Shown: positions 22,976 through 32,555 of the stretch, in pieces | Position numbering within the stretch: the stretch's first letter is position 1 | Layout of the letters: the number at the start of each line of letters is the position of its first letter | Assembly: GCF_040712315.1 (NCBI RefSeq) | Contig: NC_134013.1 | Coordinates: 39,044,501 to 39,108,500 of the forward strand | DNA length: 64,000 nt | Source: Castanea sativa | Taxonomy: Eukaryota; Streptophyta; Magnoliopsida; Fagales; Fagaceae | Direction: 5' to 3' | The notes under the pieces: generated by a model | What the model saw: the letters and a program-made list of their open reading frames with translations, nothing else | The model's database searches: none | What the model was told of the DNA's origin: nothing | Translations under genes and position numbers: made by a program

Positions 22976-23232
22976 ATTATACAGCAATTTTTGTATTTTG
23001 GTGAAGCTAAAAAAAACAATATATCTATTTAGGGGTTGTTTGTTTTTTTTTTTTTCATCACTTATCACTCTTCACTCAATTTTCTTCACTCATTATTCAT
23101 CACTTAAAATACCCTTTCCCCAACCCCACCCGTTTGGCACTCATCACTTAGTTCTGACCATGGCTTTGTTTAAAAAAAAAAACTAAAAAGTCAAGATATG
23201 CGGCTGGTTGTTTTGTTTCAAAAAAAGAAGAA

Positions 23233-23537
23233 GGATAATTACACTTTACCCACCTGTGGTTTGCCTCATATTGGACTTGCCTACCCGTGGTTTCAATTTT
23301 GACACTTTACCCACCTGTGATTCTCTCCGTTACTAATCTGTAACCCACCTCTGTTAAAATTAAGAGTAAATAGGTATTTTTGCTCAAGTTTTATGTCTCT
23401 CTCCTCCAAAAAAAAAAAGCACAAAAATGCAAGAGAAAGAAGATCAAAAAGTGGTATTTGTCTCTCTCTCCATTTACACAAATCTTGAACATGAAGAACA
23501 TACCAAAAAAAAAAAAAATCCAGATCAACCTACACAA
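23233..23537 (+). repeat. Left terminal inverted repeat of the Mutator-like element
   Basis: It pairs with 23883-24189. It contains a short ORF start (ATG at 23427, MQEKEDQKVVFVSLS...) also present in the other repeat, and an A-rich tract near 23505-23518. Confidence 0.85.
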
Positions 23538-23554
23538 TATAACTCGGATTTCAC

Positions 23555-23992
23555 CTACATGTTAAGAAGAATGTTGTACCTGAACAAGTCTAAACAACCA
23601 CCTCTTTTCAGAATCTCAGAGTGGAGAGCCTTCCCTAAAGTTGGGTCACCATTTTGGACACAATCTTGAAGCATAGTGGCGTATGCGTGAGAGTTGAACT
23701 CTGAGCTTGGAAGCTCCATACAAGTGCATTGTTGGGTCAATTGGGCCACTTGGGTTGAGAAATAACGTTGTGAGAAGCATATCCAAGCGTTGGATTTTCT
23801 GCAATGTGTTAAGAAATTTATACAAGGCAGAGTTCTGTAACAAAACAATCTGATCATGCGCCTTGGAGATTTGGGGTTGATCTTGTGTAGGTTGATCTGG
23901 GTTTTTTTTTTTTTGGTATGTTCTTCATGTTCAAGATTTGTGTGAATGGAGAGAGAGACAAATACCACTTTTTGATCTTCTTTTTCTTGCAT
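23555..23992 (-). pseudogene. Chimeric ORF: TIR-derived start fused in frame to a PPR N-terminus
   Basis: The ORF opens at an ATG (23990-23992) inside the right inverted repeat and reads about 45 residues of repeat sequence. It then continues in frame into what looks like the N-terminus of a plant PPR protein, starting at an internal Met at about 23856 (MIRLFCYRTLPC...). That part has an arginine/serine-containing mitochondrial-type presequence and then the first PPR motif, 'HAYATMLQDCVQNGDPTLGK' and 'ALHSEILKRGGCLDLFRYNI'. This resembles the mitochondrial PPR proteins of the At5g13230 type, from memory. It stops at a TAG right after 'LLNM', where the family would continue. The complete gene should be elsewhere in the genome. 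Whether the 145-aa chimera is expressed is unknown. Confidence 0.7.
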
Positions 23993-24189
23993 TTTTGTGC
24001 TATTTTTTGTTTTGGGAGGAGAGAGACATAAAACTTGAGCAAAAATACCTATTTACCTTAATTTTAACAGAGATGGGTTACAGATTAGTAACGGAGGGAA
24101 TCACAAGTGAGTAAAGTGTCAAAATTGAAACTACGGGTAGGCAAGTCAAATTAGAGGCAAATCACAGGTGGGTAAAGTGTAATTATTCC
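23883..24189 (-). repeat. Right terminal inverted repeat of the Mutator-like element
   Basis: Reverse complement of 23233-23537 with roughly 20 differences by hand count, mostly C/T and G/A changes and homopolymer length. Confidence 0.85.
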
Positions 24190-24496
24190 AAAAAAAAACC
24201 TCAAAAAGTCAAAAATTGTGACTAGAATTTCAAAAGTAGTGTGTATTTACAATAAATGTCATCATTACTCTGTTTCTATAACTTGAAAAAATCTAAAATG
24301 TGTTTTCAGCTTTCATGCCTCATCACTAAAAAATCAGAGAATTGAGTGATGAAAACAAAAACAAAAAACATTCCCAAACAAACCATTCAGCCATGGGACC
24401 CACATATTTTGAGTTATGGGTGATGGAAATAAAGTTATGAATGATGGATACTGAAAATCCAAACAGCGACTTAATTTCACTATTGCTAATACTCTT

Positions 24497-25267
24497 AGGG
24501 TGTATTTGGCTGGAGTAAAAACAAAGATGATGAAAAATATAGTGAAAAATATTGTTTTTCACTATTTGGTTGAAGAAAGAAAATAGGAGAGACAGAAAAC
24601 ATGGGAGAAAATTTTTCCTCTCAAACTCACTTTTTTTATCCTCCCAAATTGAAAAAAAAAAATAGAAAAACAAGAGTGTCCTGAAATGCATTTTACACAA
24701 ATACTTTGTCATCTGCCCTCACTTTATTCAAGACCCGATCACTTTTGCCTCTTCTTACGTTGAATGGTCAACAAAAATGAGTGAAAATTTCTACACGTTG
24801 TAAGTTTCTGACCATGTTGAAAGTTTGCCCAGTGCAAAAACGTGGTCAACAAAATCTAAATTTTATATTATTTAACGTTTGATATGATAAAGTTTATAAT
24901 AATAAAAATAATTTTTACATTATAATAATAAAAATATAAATATAAATTTATAGGTATAATATGATCAATTTTATAAAAATTTATATGTATGATATGGTAA
25001 ATTTTATATTATTTAATGAGTATAAATAAATTTATTTCTTACCTATTATATAATAAAACTATAATAGTCAATTTATATAAATTACATTTTTCATTTTCTC
25101 ATTTTTCTTTCCAACCAAATAAAAAAGTTTTTTATTCTTCCACTTTTCTACCCTCCAACTAAACACAAAAAAAACAAAAAAACAAAAAAACAAAAACCAA
25201 ATATTTTCTACTATTCCACAATTTTTCACTCTCTGACCTTTTTACTCCTCCAACTAGACTTACCCTT
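24497..25267. mobile_element. MITE-like element
   Basis: Ends are inverted: left AGGGTGTATTTGGCTGGAGT then AAAAA; right, reverse complement, AAGGGTAAGTCTAGTTGGAG then GAGTAAAAAGG. Subterminal 'GTGAAAAAT' on the left mirrors 'AGTGAAAAATTGTGG' on the right. The interior is very AT-rich. No convincing target duplication. The ORF 24326-24712 overlaps the left end and is not a gene. Confidence 0.5.
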
Positions 25268-25560
25268 AATTTTTACTCTACCCGATTACACTCACTCATA
25301 AGTCATGGCTCAGTAAAGGCCAGCCTTTGTGGTTGTGGACCTCTTTACAATTTCAGTGATCTGATTGGACGACGGGAATTTCTGAAGTGGACCTCCAAAA
25401 TCCGTCAGGGGAATACACGTCAGCAAAAGTGTCCATAAGCTGAAGTGGGGGGTTTTAACAGTCATAATTGCTTTCCTTGGGTTTTGCCGTCCCTAAGTCT
25501 TGTCTCACGTCATTATCCGCCTCCTTTTTTTTCTGTCCTTTTTCTTAAGGTTGAAATTGT
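25268..25560. other. GC-richer unique-looking intergenic segment
   Basis: No ORF. Contains 'ACACGTCAGC' and 'CTCACGTCATT' (ACGTCA cores, as in plant bZIP sites) and 'CCGTCCC' motifs. It might be a promoter remnant or conserved non-coding DNA. No adjacent coding sequence is visible. Confidence 0.3.
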
Positions 25561-25837
25561 TATCAAATTTACTTTTTTTTTTTTCAACGAGGTTATTAAA
25601 TTTATCACAAAACACTTATAAATTAAGAATTTATTTGAATACTGTTTATTTTGTTGAAAATTAAAAATTAAAAATAATAAAAGTGATAATAAAAAAATTA
25701 TTGTTTACATGCCTAAATGCACTGTTCATGGACAATAAACAGTGCAAGAGGCGCTCAACTAAAATTAAAAAAAAAAATAGAAAATGCAAAATGTGGGCAT
25801 ATCCAAACGCTCACTAACTATATAATTAGTAATTCTA

Positions 25838-25888
25838 TCAATATATATATATATATATATTTGTTATATTGTTGGTGTGATTACAAAT

Positions 25889-25922
<34 letters not shown>
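25838..25922. repeat. (AT)n and (CATA)n microsatellites
   Basis: (AT)n at about 25840-25860, then seven CATA units at about 25888-25915 leading into TATATATA. The ORF 25717-25947 is built on these. Confidence 0.9.
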
Positions 25923-26328
25923 TAGACATTATTATGTCATGTTGTAATTTTTTTGTAGCAAAATTGATAATAATTTTTGTATTTTTCTCTACTTTTCAAG
26001 CAATGTGATAAATTCTATATATTATATTCTATAAACTTTATTAAATGATGTGTCACCCGTAATAAAGAGAAGAAAAAACCAATTTAGTCCCTAATTGTAA
26101 AGTTATTGAAATGGCTCCCAATGACTACTTCATCTCATTTGTTTGTAAAAATTTGTTAGTAGTAAAATTTGTAACAATTTTAACAAGTGACATAAATCAC
26201 ATTTATTAGTATATCATTTTGAAAGCCTTTTGCAATGAAATTGATGCTAACTTTAGAATCTTCTCTTTTTTATTTTCTATTTAAAATAAAGTTAAGGTGA
26301 CACCTGTTTTTGGTTAAGATCTTTACAC

Positions 26329-26728
26329 TTCATTTGGGAGGAGGGAAATGAATAAAACGGAATGTAATGAGAGGAATAATTTTAGAAATATTATTATATT
26401 CCTTTGTTTGGGAGTTTTAATCGAGCGCATAGAAATATTATTCCCTTATTTGAAATTTTAAATTGGAGAAAATGAAATATATTAGAAGAACTATTCATTC
26501 CTCTATACTCTCTTAAGACCTCAAATTTTCATTCTTTCAAAAATTGAGAGGAATCAAAGGGAATAGAATGAGTTTTAATAAAATTTTCACTAAAACTCTC
26601 AAAATATACAATCATTTATTTTAATATTAGAATCTAATAATAATATTGTTATAAAATAATTTTATTCATTTCCCTCTATCTTTTTTTTTTTTGATAGACA
26701 TTTCCCTCTATCTTACTTTCAAACAATG
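26329..26728. mobile_element. MITE-like element
   Basis: The left end 'CATTTGGGAGGAGGGAAATGAATAAAA' region is mirrored by 'GATAGAGGGAAATGAATAAAA' (reverse complement of about 26650-26690). The right end carries a second copy of 'ATTTCCCTCTATCTT' separated by a T run. The interior contains GGAATG-type motifs typical of a common plant MITE. Borders are approximate. Confidence 0.4.
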
Positions 26729-26999
26729 TTACTTACCTTCTCTTCATTAATTATAAAATATTCAAATAAATTACTTAATTTTATTCCTTTTTTTCCATTA
26801 CTTAAATACATTCTATTAAATTTAGACATTCTATTTGTATATGAACTTTCAAATCAAACGAAAGTGCAGGTTAGGGTAAATTTTTCTAATATCAAGCATC
26901 ACCTTTTTTTAATATTATTAATTTTGCCCTATATAGCTATTGTGTGTGTTAAGTTAAAATGTCCACAAAAAGAAAAAAAGAAAAAAAAAGCGTGTGATA

Positions 27000-27565
27000 T
27001 TAATTGATGATGAGATGCTGGGTGTAGAGGGGTCAATTGAGTTGAATTGAATTAATAGGTGCGTCAGGCAGGCAGGAGTGAAGACGGCTGGCATTTGGTG
27101 AAACAGATGGAAGGAGGGAAACATATATATATACCCTCCACTCCACTCCACATCTGATGATCAGATCAGAAGTCTAGCTCTAGAGAGCTAAATTTTATTC
27201 TTTAAAAGCTTTTAAAATTTTAAAAAATTTTTTTGGTTTCTCACTCCTCAATCCTGAATCCTGAATCTGAATCCTGAATCCTGAATAACCTGGCAGTACC
27301 ACCAGTAGCATCTCTTTCTTTCTCTGTCTTGTTGAGTTGGGTGAAAATGATATATGTTGTCGTATCTAAAGTTTATCTTGGATAGTGAGACAGAGTGGGA
27401 ACTGTAGTGCGTGCTGGGCGGTTCAGAAAGAAGAGTCAGACAAGCACCTTGTAGTGAATATGAATAAGACCCACACATTTCCAACCACCAACCTGACGCA
27501 ACAATGCACACTCTACCCCCCCCCCCCCCCTCCCCCTTCTCTCTCTCTCTCTCTCTCTCTCTCTG
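27000..27565. other. Low-repeat segment with TATA, heptamer repeat, poly-C and (CT)n
   Basis: Contains a TATA-like 'CATATATATATACCC' at 27121-27135, an AATCCTG heptamer repeated about five times at 27249-27288, a C run at 27516-27530 and (CT)n at 27538-27564. The sequence between is unlike the surrounding transposons. It could be the promoter and leader of a transcript, but I see no convincing ORF; those at 27248-27639 follow the simple repeats. Confidence 0.35.
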
Positions 27566-30495
27566 CGCTCTCTTTCTACTTTCTTTTTTCTTTTCTTTTT
27601 TTGGTTAAAAACTTTATGCTCTCACTCTTCTCTGTTTAACGTTCACCGTTCATGTCCCTCCCTCCTCGCCGACCCTATATATATACATATAGGCAAATGT
27701 TAACAACTAACAAGTATCACACCCGTGCTTGTTAAGGTTATACTAAGGTAGATCTTATTTAATAAAAAATGAGATAGATAAAAGAAAATGACATAAAATT
27801 GACCCTATAAGTTTTTTTAATATATATATTTTTTTTCTCTTTATGAAATTGGCCCACACTGGAAAAAAAAATGATATAAAACTACAAAAAAAAGAAGACG
27901 AAATGTACCCAAAAAAAGTAGAAAAGTTATTGTTAACGAGCACCTTATAGTTCCTGTTAACACAATCCATATATATATATATAGTTCTCAAATAATACTC
28001 TTTTCCTACACTTTCACCATCTTCAAACTCTAGACATCAATACCATACCATGTAAATGGTCAATTATAATTAGATAGCAATTATAACTTTTACATAGCTC
28101 CATTATTGATATCATTCAATATCAATAGGTTTTTTTTATAAAAAAAAAATGTAAAAAAATATTAAACATTTTAGTTATGTTGGTGAAAATAAATAAATTA
28201 CAATATATTACAACAATTTTACTTTTTTTTTTCTCATGAATTTTAGAAACCGCATTATCCTTAACTTTCATTCTCTGTTTTTCTTTGTTGGCATGAGTGT
28301 CTGAGATCCAATCATCCTTAACCCTCATTTTTCTTTTGTCAATATCCCAATACAATTGGAATGAGCTAGGCGCATAAATCAAATGAGCTAGATTAGATGA
28401 GGAGTTTCCCCCTCCTCTCTCATTCCCCCATGTGCATGAGTTGGACTCTTCTCCGTCCTGCGTTGCACGTTAACCCAATACATCTCCACACTTATTAACG
28501 TGGAATTCAAATTTTGACTAAATACTAGTTCTTTATTAACCGCACATAACTCTCATATTTTCTTATTTAATTTGCCGACTTACCATTTAATCAGTTTATT
28601 AACATATCATATTAATATTAAAGTGTTCCAACAAAAGGTTTGACTAGTAAAATTTTGAGACAAGATAAAAGGGTTGGCTTGTAAAAACAGAATTTAGCCT
28701 CCAAATATTTGGATCGGTACAATGGTCCTCTTAGAAAAAAGGATTTTTTGATTGGCCTAATGGTATAGAGACAAGATATAAAAATTTTAAAAAAAAATCC
28801 CTCACATTTGTTAAAGTCATTCATGGCTTTGAAGATTTCATTGATTCCATTACAACTTTTTTTATTCACTTTTGTAGAAATTTTGTTAACTTATATTGAA
28901 CATGAAATTTTTAATAATTTCACTTATGGAGATTTTTTTTTTGAGAATAAAAAAAATCTCTATTAGTGAAATTATGGAGATGATAATAGATGAATGCTAA
29001 TATATATATTTAATCATTATTATTAGTTTTTTTAGACCCCTATAAGTACCAGATAACTAGATTTAAGGTCAAATATTTATTAGTCAAATTATGAACAATT
29101 ATTAGTTATGCAATCAATACCAATATTGTTCATATTAATCAACAATACTCCAACAGAAATAAACAACACACAATATGGTGACTCGGGAAAAACCATTGGA
29201 GCAATAGTTCCAGAGCAAAATCAATTGGAGGGCTTGAACTTACTAACTCCAAGGCAAAACAAATTGTTGGAGGAATACAAAAACAGAAGAAGATATTTTA
29301 GTTAAAATAAATTAAGAATTTTAATCGAACAATATCAAGCCGAGACATGGAAATCTTACACTCTTTAAGGAGATTCAAACTCTTTGCAGTTGGTAAAGCC
29401 TAAAAATCAATTCAGCAAAACTTCTATTTTGACTTGTCCCCTCAAGGATACAACAGTCTGACGGTTCATTGTATAGCTCAAACTAACTCTACACAAGTAG
29501 TTGAGCTCAAAACTCCACCAAAAGAACACCTTTCTTTGGCCCAAATCTCTCAAGTATTTATGAAATAATTGTGAACTCATTCACACTCACACACTATTCA
29601 CAAGTAGAAGAGAGAGAGAGAGAAAAAGCTCTTTTATTTACCATTTCACTTCTCTTCACATGATATGAAATGGACATAAAAGATGGCTATATATATAGTC
29701 TTAAAATCCTCCAAGACATTTATTATGTAAGATAAGTTAACTTAAATTTATTAATCTAGCTTATATAAGAGTTACTTTAATTAATATTTCTTTTTTATAA
29801 CTTTCACCTAATTTGATAACTCTTCCTCTAATAAGCTTCACTTAATTAAAATCATGTTTAAACTTAATCTAATTTTAAAATGCATTAACACAAATCAACT
29901 ATTTGAATTGAAGTTTTTTACAAAATAGAATTACTTAATCCTAAATTTCTACAACCTAGTAGTACTTAATGACGTTACCCAAAGCAGCTTCGAACCTATA
30001 GAATTTTCAATTATAGAGTTTGTTGCATGTGAAACTTCGTCCATGACTTCAAGTACCCACTTGAAAATTAGTTCCAACACTTGATCTTCTAGAATAAGCA
30101 ATACTTCAAAACATTGGATTTGAATATAAATCAACTATGAGCACCGTTAGAGGCTTTTGAGAGCAGGAAGGCACAAACCTTTACATTTACAATTAGAAAA
30201 GCTCCAAAAGTCTTTTTCATTTCCCTAAAGGTTTTCTTATATACCTTAGGCTTATAAACACGAAACCCTAGTGACTTGATAGGTTAAAACATGTTTCTAA
30301 TCCATCGTAGTTAGATTGATCCAAATTTTAGGCTCAATCAATCCAAATGAATTGTTCGATTGTTTGAAAAGTTATTGAAGAGCTGTTGAATTTATAGAGA
30401 CTTGAAACTAAAAGTAAAAACTTGGCATCTATCTTGTTTTCAAAAATAAGATTCTAAAAAAACATACATGACACATTTTTTTCATAGTTTGCCAA
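27566..30495. other. AT-rich intergenic DNA, no gene seen
   Basis: Several short ORFs (27755-27991, 28122-28382, 28618-28869, 29108-29305, 29949-30134) have no family features and AT-driven composition. Poly-A/T tracts are frequent. No transposon termini could be proved. Confidence 0.5.
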
Positions 30496-30505
30496 CATAA
30501 ACCCT

Positions 30506-30986
30506 GGCCAAAATGGGCTTTTGCCCTTTTTGCGAAAAAAAAATCAGCATGTTGCCCCCTTTCTCAAACTAATTAGGGAAATGCCATTCTTTTGAAACTC
30601 GATTTTCTCAAAATCAAGTTAAGCCCTATAGCAACGTTTTAAAGAGCCTATAGTGACGTTTTTAAGAACCTATAGCAACATTTTTAAGGACCTATAGCGG
30701 CGTTTTGTAACTTGAACTCCATGAAGTCAAGTTATAGGTAAAAAAAAAAAAACTTGCATGTAACTCGATTTCATGGAGGTCGAGTTACAAAACGCCACTA
30801 TAGGTCCTTAAAACGTCACTATAGGCTCCTTAAAACGTCGCTATAGGGCTCCAGAAATTTTTTTTTTGAAACTCGATTTTGAGAAAATTGAGTTTCAAAA
30901 GAGGGAAATTTCTCTAATTAGTTTGGGAAAATGGGGCATTTGCCCATTTTTTTTGTGTGTGAAATGGGCATTTGCCCATTTTCGCC
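30506..30986. mobile_element. Fold-back Mutator-like element with perfect 10-bp TSD
   Basis: The whole element is one long imperfect palindrome with arms of about 225-240 bp and a short centre near 30735-30765. The left end is GGCCAAAATGGGCTTTTGCC; the right end, reverse complemented, is GGCGAAAATGGGCAAATGCC. It is flanked by CATAAACCCT at 30496-30505 and again at 30987-30996. A 9-10 bp duplication is the hallmark of the Mutator superfamily. Each arm contains several copies of a roughly 20-bp unit 'CCTATAG(C/T)(G/A)ACGTTTTTAAGG'. No coding capacity. A transcript would form a strong hairpin. Confidence 0.85.
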
Positions 30987-31138
30987 CATAAACCCTATAC
31001 CCAACAATTATCGAGCATAACTTTGATAGGAAATGTTTTTTAAAAATTATATTTTTGCACATTAATATTAAACTAGGTAAATATTGAATACTTATTATAA
31101 TTTCAAAGATGATAAGTTCTCGTAAAAAGTTATCTAGG

Positions 31139-31285
31139 GCGTACCGGCCGGTATTACCCGAAATTGGCCGGTACAGCCGGAATTTTTTCCGGTACAAAAT
31201 AGAAGTGTACCGGTACCGGTGCACTGGCCGGTACGGTATATACCGGCTGGTACTGGTACGGTATCGACCACCCTGGGCTATACAC
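31139..31285. repeat. CCGGTAC-rich element, copy 1
   Basis: About 145 bp dominated by CCGGTAC/GTACCGG and GGCCGGTA motifs in both orientations, ending GGTACGGTATCGACCACCCTGG. Copy 2 at about 43758-43872 has the same ending in the same orientation. It is a small repeat, possibly a MITE or an end of a larger element. The antisense ORF 30895-31320 crosses it and is an artefact of the motif. Confidence 0.6.
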
Positions 31286-31329
31286 ATGAAATAGGTCACA
31301 TACATGATTGATCTATCCAAAACTTATGA

Positions 31330-31864
31330 ATAACAATCTCTTGAAAATAAAACTCCTGAAGAGGAATCTTCATAGAAGGAATTTCCTGAAGAGTTATCCC
31401 CTGAAGAGGATAAGGTACCTGAAAATGACAAGATCTCGATACATTATGTATATACAAGAGAAATATGATATAGAAATAAAATTACTATCGACAACATACT
31501 TTCATTTAAAGTTCTTGATATTTCCAATATGAACCACAAAACGTCGATGAATGTCAACCTAGAAATGATTGGCCAATGTGAAAAGAGACGATTTAAGCAG
31601 AATTAAATTCACTAATTGAACATGAACTATTTGGACCTATAGTCCAAACATTTGAAGGTGTAATAACTATTGCATACAAATGGGTATTTTTACGTAAATA
31701 AAATGAGAAAATGAAATTATAAAGTACAAAGCACGACTTGTAACATAAGGTTTCTTGCAAAGACCTGCTATTGATTATGAAAAAACATATGCTCTTGTAG
31801 TGGACACAATTACATTCAAATTTTTTATTAGCTTGGTAGCAAAAGAGAATTTGGATATGTAATT
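31330..31864 (+). pseudogene. Ty1/copia pol relic, upstream part (linker and RT start)
   Basis: Conceptual translation with many stops and shifts gives copia-type sequence: a Glu/Pro-rich linker ('EEFPEELSPEEDKVPEN', about 31380-31430), then the RT start 'NGYFYVNK' (canonical GYKWVF.RK), 'CNIRFLAKTCY*L' (canonical ARLVAQGF) in shifted frames, and 'TITFKFFISLVAKENLDM' up to the breakpoint. The reading is cut at 'LDM' by the gypsy element and resumes at 42103. The upstream boundary is not defined. In an active element this RT would copy the element RNA. Confidence 0.8.
31860..31864. repeat. Target duplication of the gypsy element, left copy (TAATT)
   Basis: The right copy at 42103-42107 reads CAATT. 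Removing the element restores the copia frame ('LDM' + Q + 'LMNVV'), so the two are the same 5-bp target with one C-to-T change in the left copy. Confidence 0.75.
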
Positions 31865-32490
31865 TGATGGTGAGTTGAAACTTGAACTCCAATTCGTCCA
31901 TAAGAGTTGTCCGTGTCAAGAAGATGAGAATGGCCGTGACTATCAGGACAGCCGTCCATGTGCCTATCAGGATGGTCGTCCATGGACGTGCAAGTCGTCC
32001 ATAAGGAAAACTCCAAGACGACCCCCAACACTTGGGAAGAATTTCAGAGATTAATCTACCACGTGTTATTACCCCGAGGTGTGAGTTAAATCCTGGTTCA
32101 TCGCTATAACTTCCCCCTAAGTGCAAAATTTCCAATGACAGTTATAAAAGATAAAGATAACGTATTCTAACTCCTATAGCGGTTGTGGGTGTTAACCTTG
32201 AACCCTCTGACCTCCTCAAATATAGGGGGAGTTATGAGACAAGTAACTATTTCAAGAGGACACTATAAAAACCCCCATTGACATCGAATGAAGGTAAGTT
32301 TTCGAGACAACTCCTTCTAAGTTGGAACTCTAGAATTTAAGAGAGAAACTAACTTTAGCATCGAAGGGTTCTTGGCCGGTTCATCCCCTTCACCTTTGAT
32401 CGTGTGTTTTTTTTTTTTCAAGCCTTCCAAACAATTATTAGCCCTTTAAAGCCCGGAGCATTCTACCTACTGATTTTCCTTGCATTATCA
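31865..32490 (+). repeat. 5' LTR of the Tat element (626 bp)
   Basis: TGATGGTGAG... to ...GCATTATCA. The TATA box CACTATAAAAACCCCC is at about 32261-32276. Contains 'GTCGTCCATGGACGTGC' and other CGTCC/GGACG palindromes. Pairs with 41489-42102. The minus ORF 31593-32135 merely crosses it. Confidence 0.92.
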
Positions 32491-32492
32491 GT

Positions 32493-32510
32493 TGGCGCCG
32501 TCTGTGGAAA
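32493..32510 (+). other. Primer-binding site
   Basis: TGGCGCCGTCTGTGGAAA starts 2 bp after the LTR. The first nine bases, TGGCGCCGT, fit the 3' end of tRNA-Asp (…ACGGCGCCA), the primer generally assigned to Tat/Athila elements. Later bases match less well. Confidence 0.75.
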
Positions 32511-32555
32511 GGTTAATTGTATTTTGCAATTTATCTTTCTCCAACGAAAGGCTGC

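Larger units (their letters stand above)
23233..24189. mobile_element. Mutator-like (Pack-MULE type) element carrying a PPR gene fragment
   Basis: The 957-bp element has long terminal inverted repeats: left 23233-23537, right 23883-24189, about 93% identical by eye. Ends start GGATAATTACACTTTACCCA and, on the right, GGAATAATTACACTTTACCC. Long TIRs with this TAATTACACTTTACCC end are typical of plant Mutator-like elements. The roughly 345-bp interior is a piece of a PPR gene in minus orientation, with no transposase. A 9-bp target duplication could not be proved because both flanks are A-rich. Confidence 0.8.
23028..24472. mobile_element. Outer MITE-like element disrupted by the Mutator-like insertion
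   Basis: The sequences outside 23233-24189 mirror each other. The left has GTTTG, 'CATCACTTATCACTCTTCACT' and later 'GACCATGGCTTTGTTT'. The right, reverse complemented, has CTGTTTGG, 'CCATCATTCATAACTTTATT' and 'CCCATGGCTGAATGGTTTG'. This suggests one older terminal-inverted-repeat element into which the Mutator-like element inserted. The inverted arms are imperfect and no target duplication was proved. Confidence 0.4.

Noticed and set aside
27385..27639. 84-aa ORF with Pro/Ser/Leu runs
   Set aside because: It follows the poly-C and (CT)n tracts; low complexity.
28735..28800. tRNA-like 'GGCCTAATGGTATAGAGACAAG'
   Set aside because: It resembles a D-arm region but no anticodon or T arm follows; no cloverleaf could be drawn.
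31593..32135. 180-aa minus-strand ORF, and its counterpart at 41272-41750
   Set aside because: They read antisense through the LTRs. The same reading occurs in both LTRs because they are copies, not because it is a gene.
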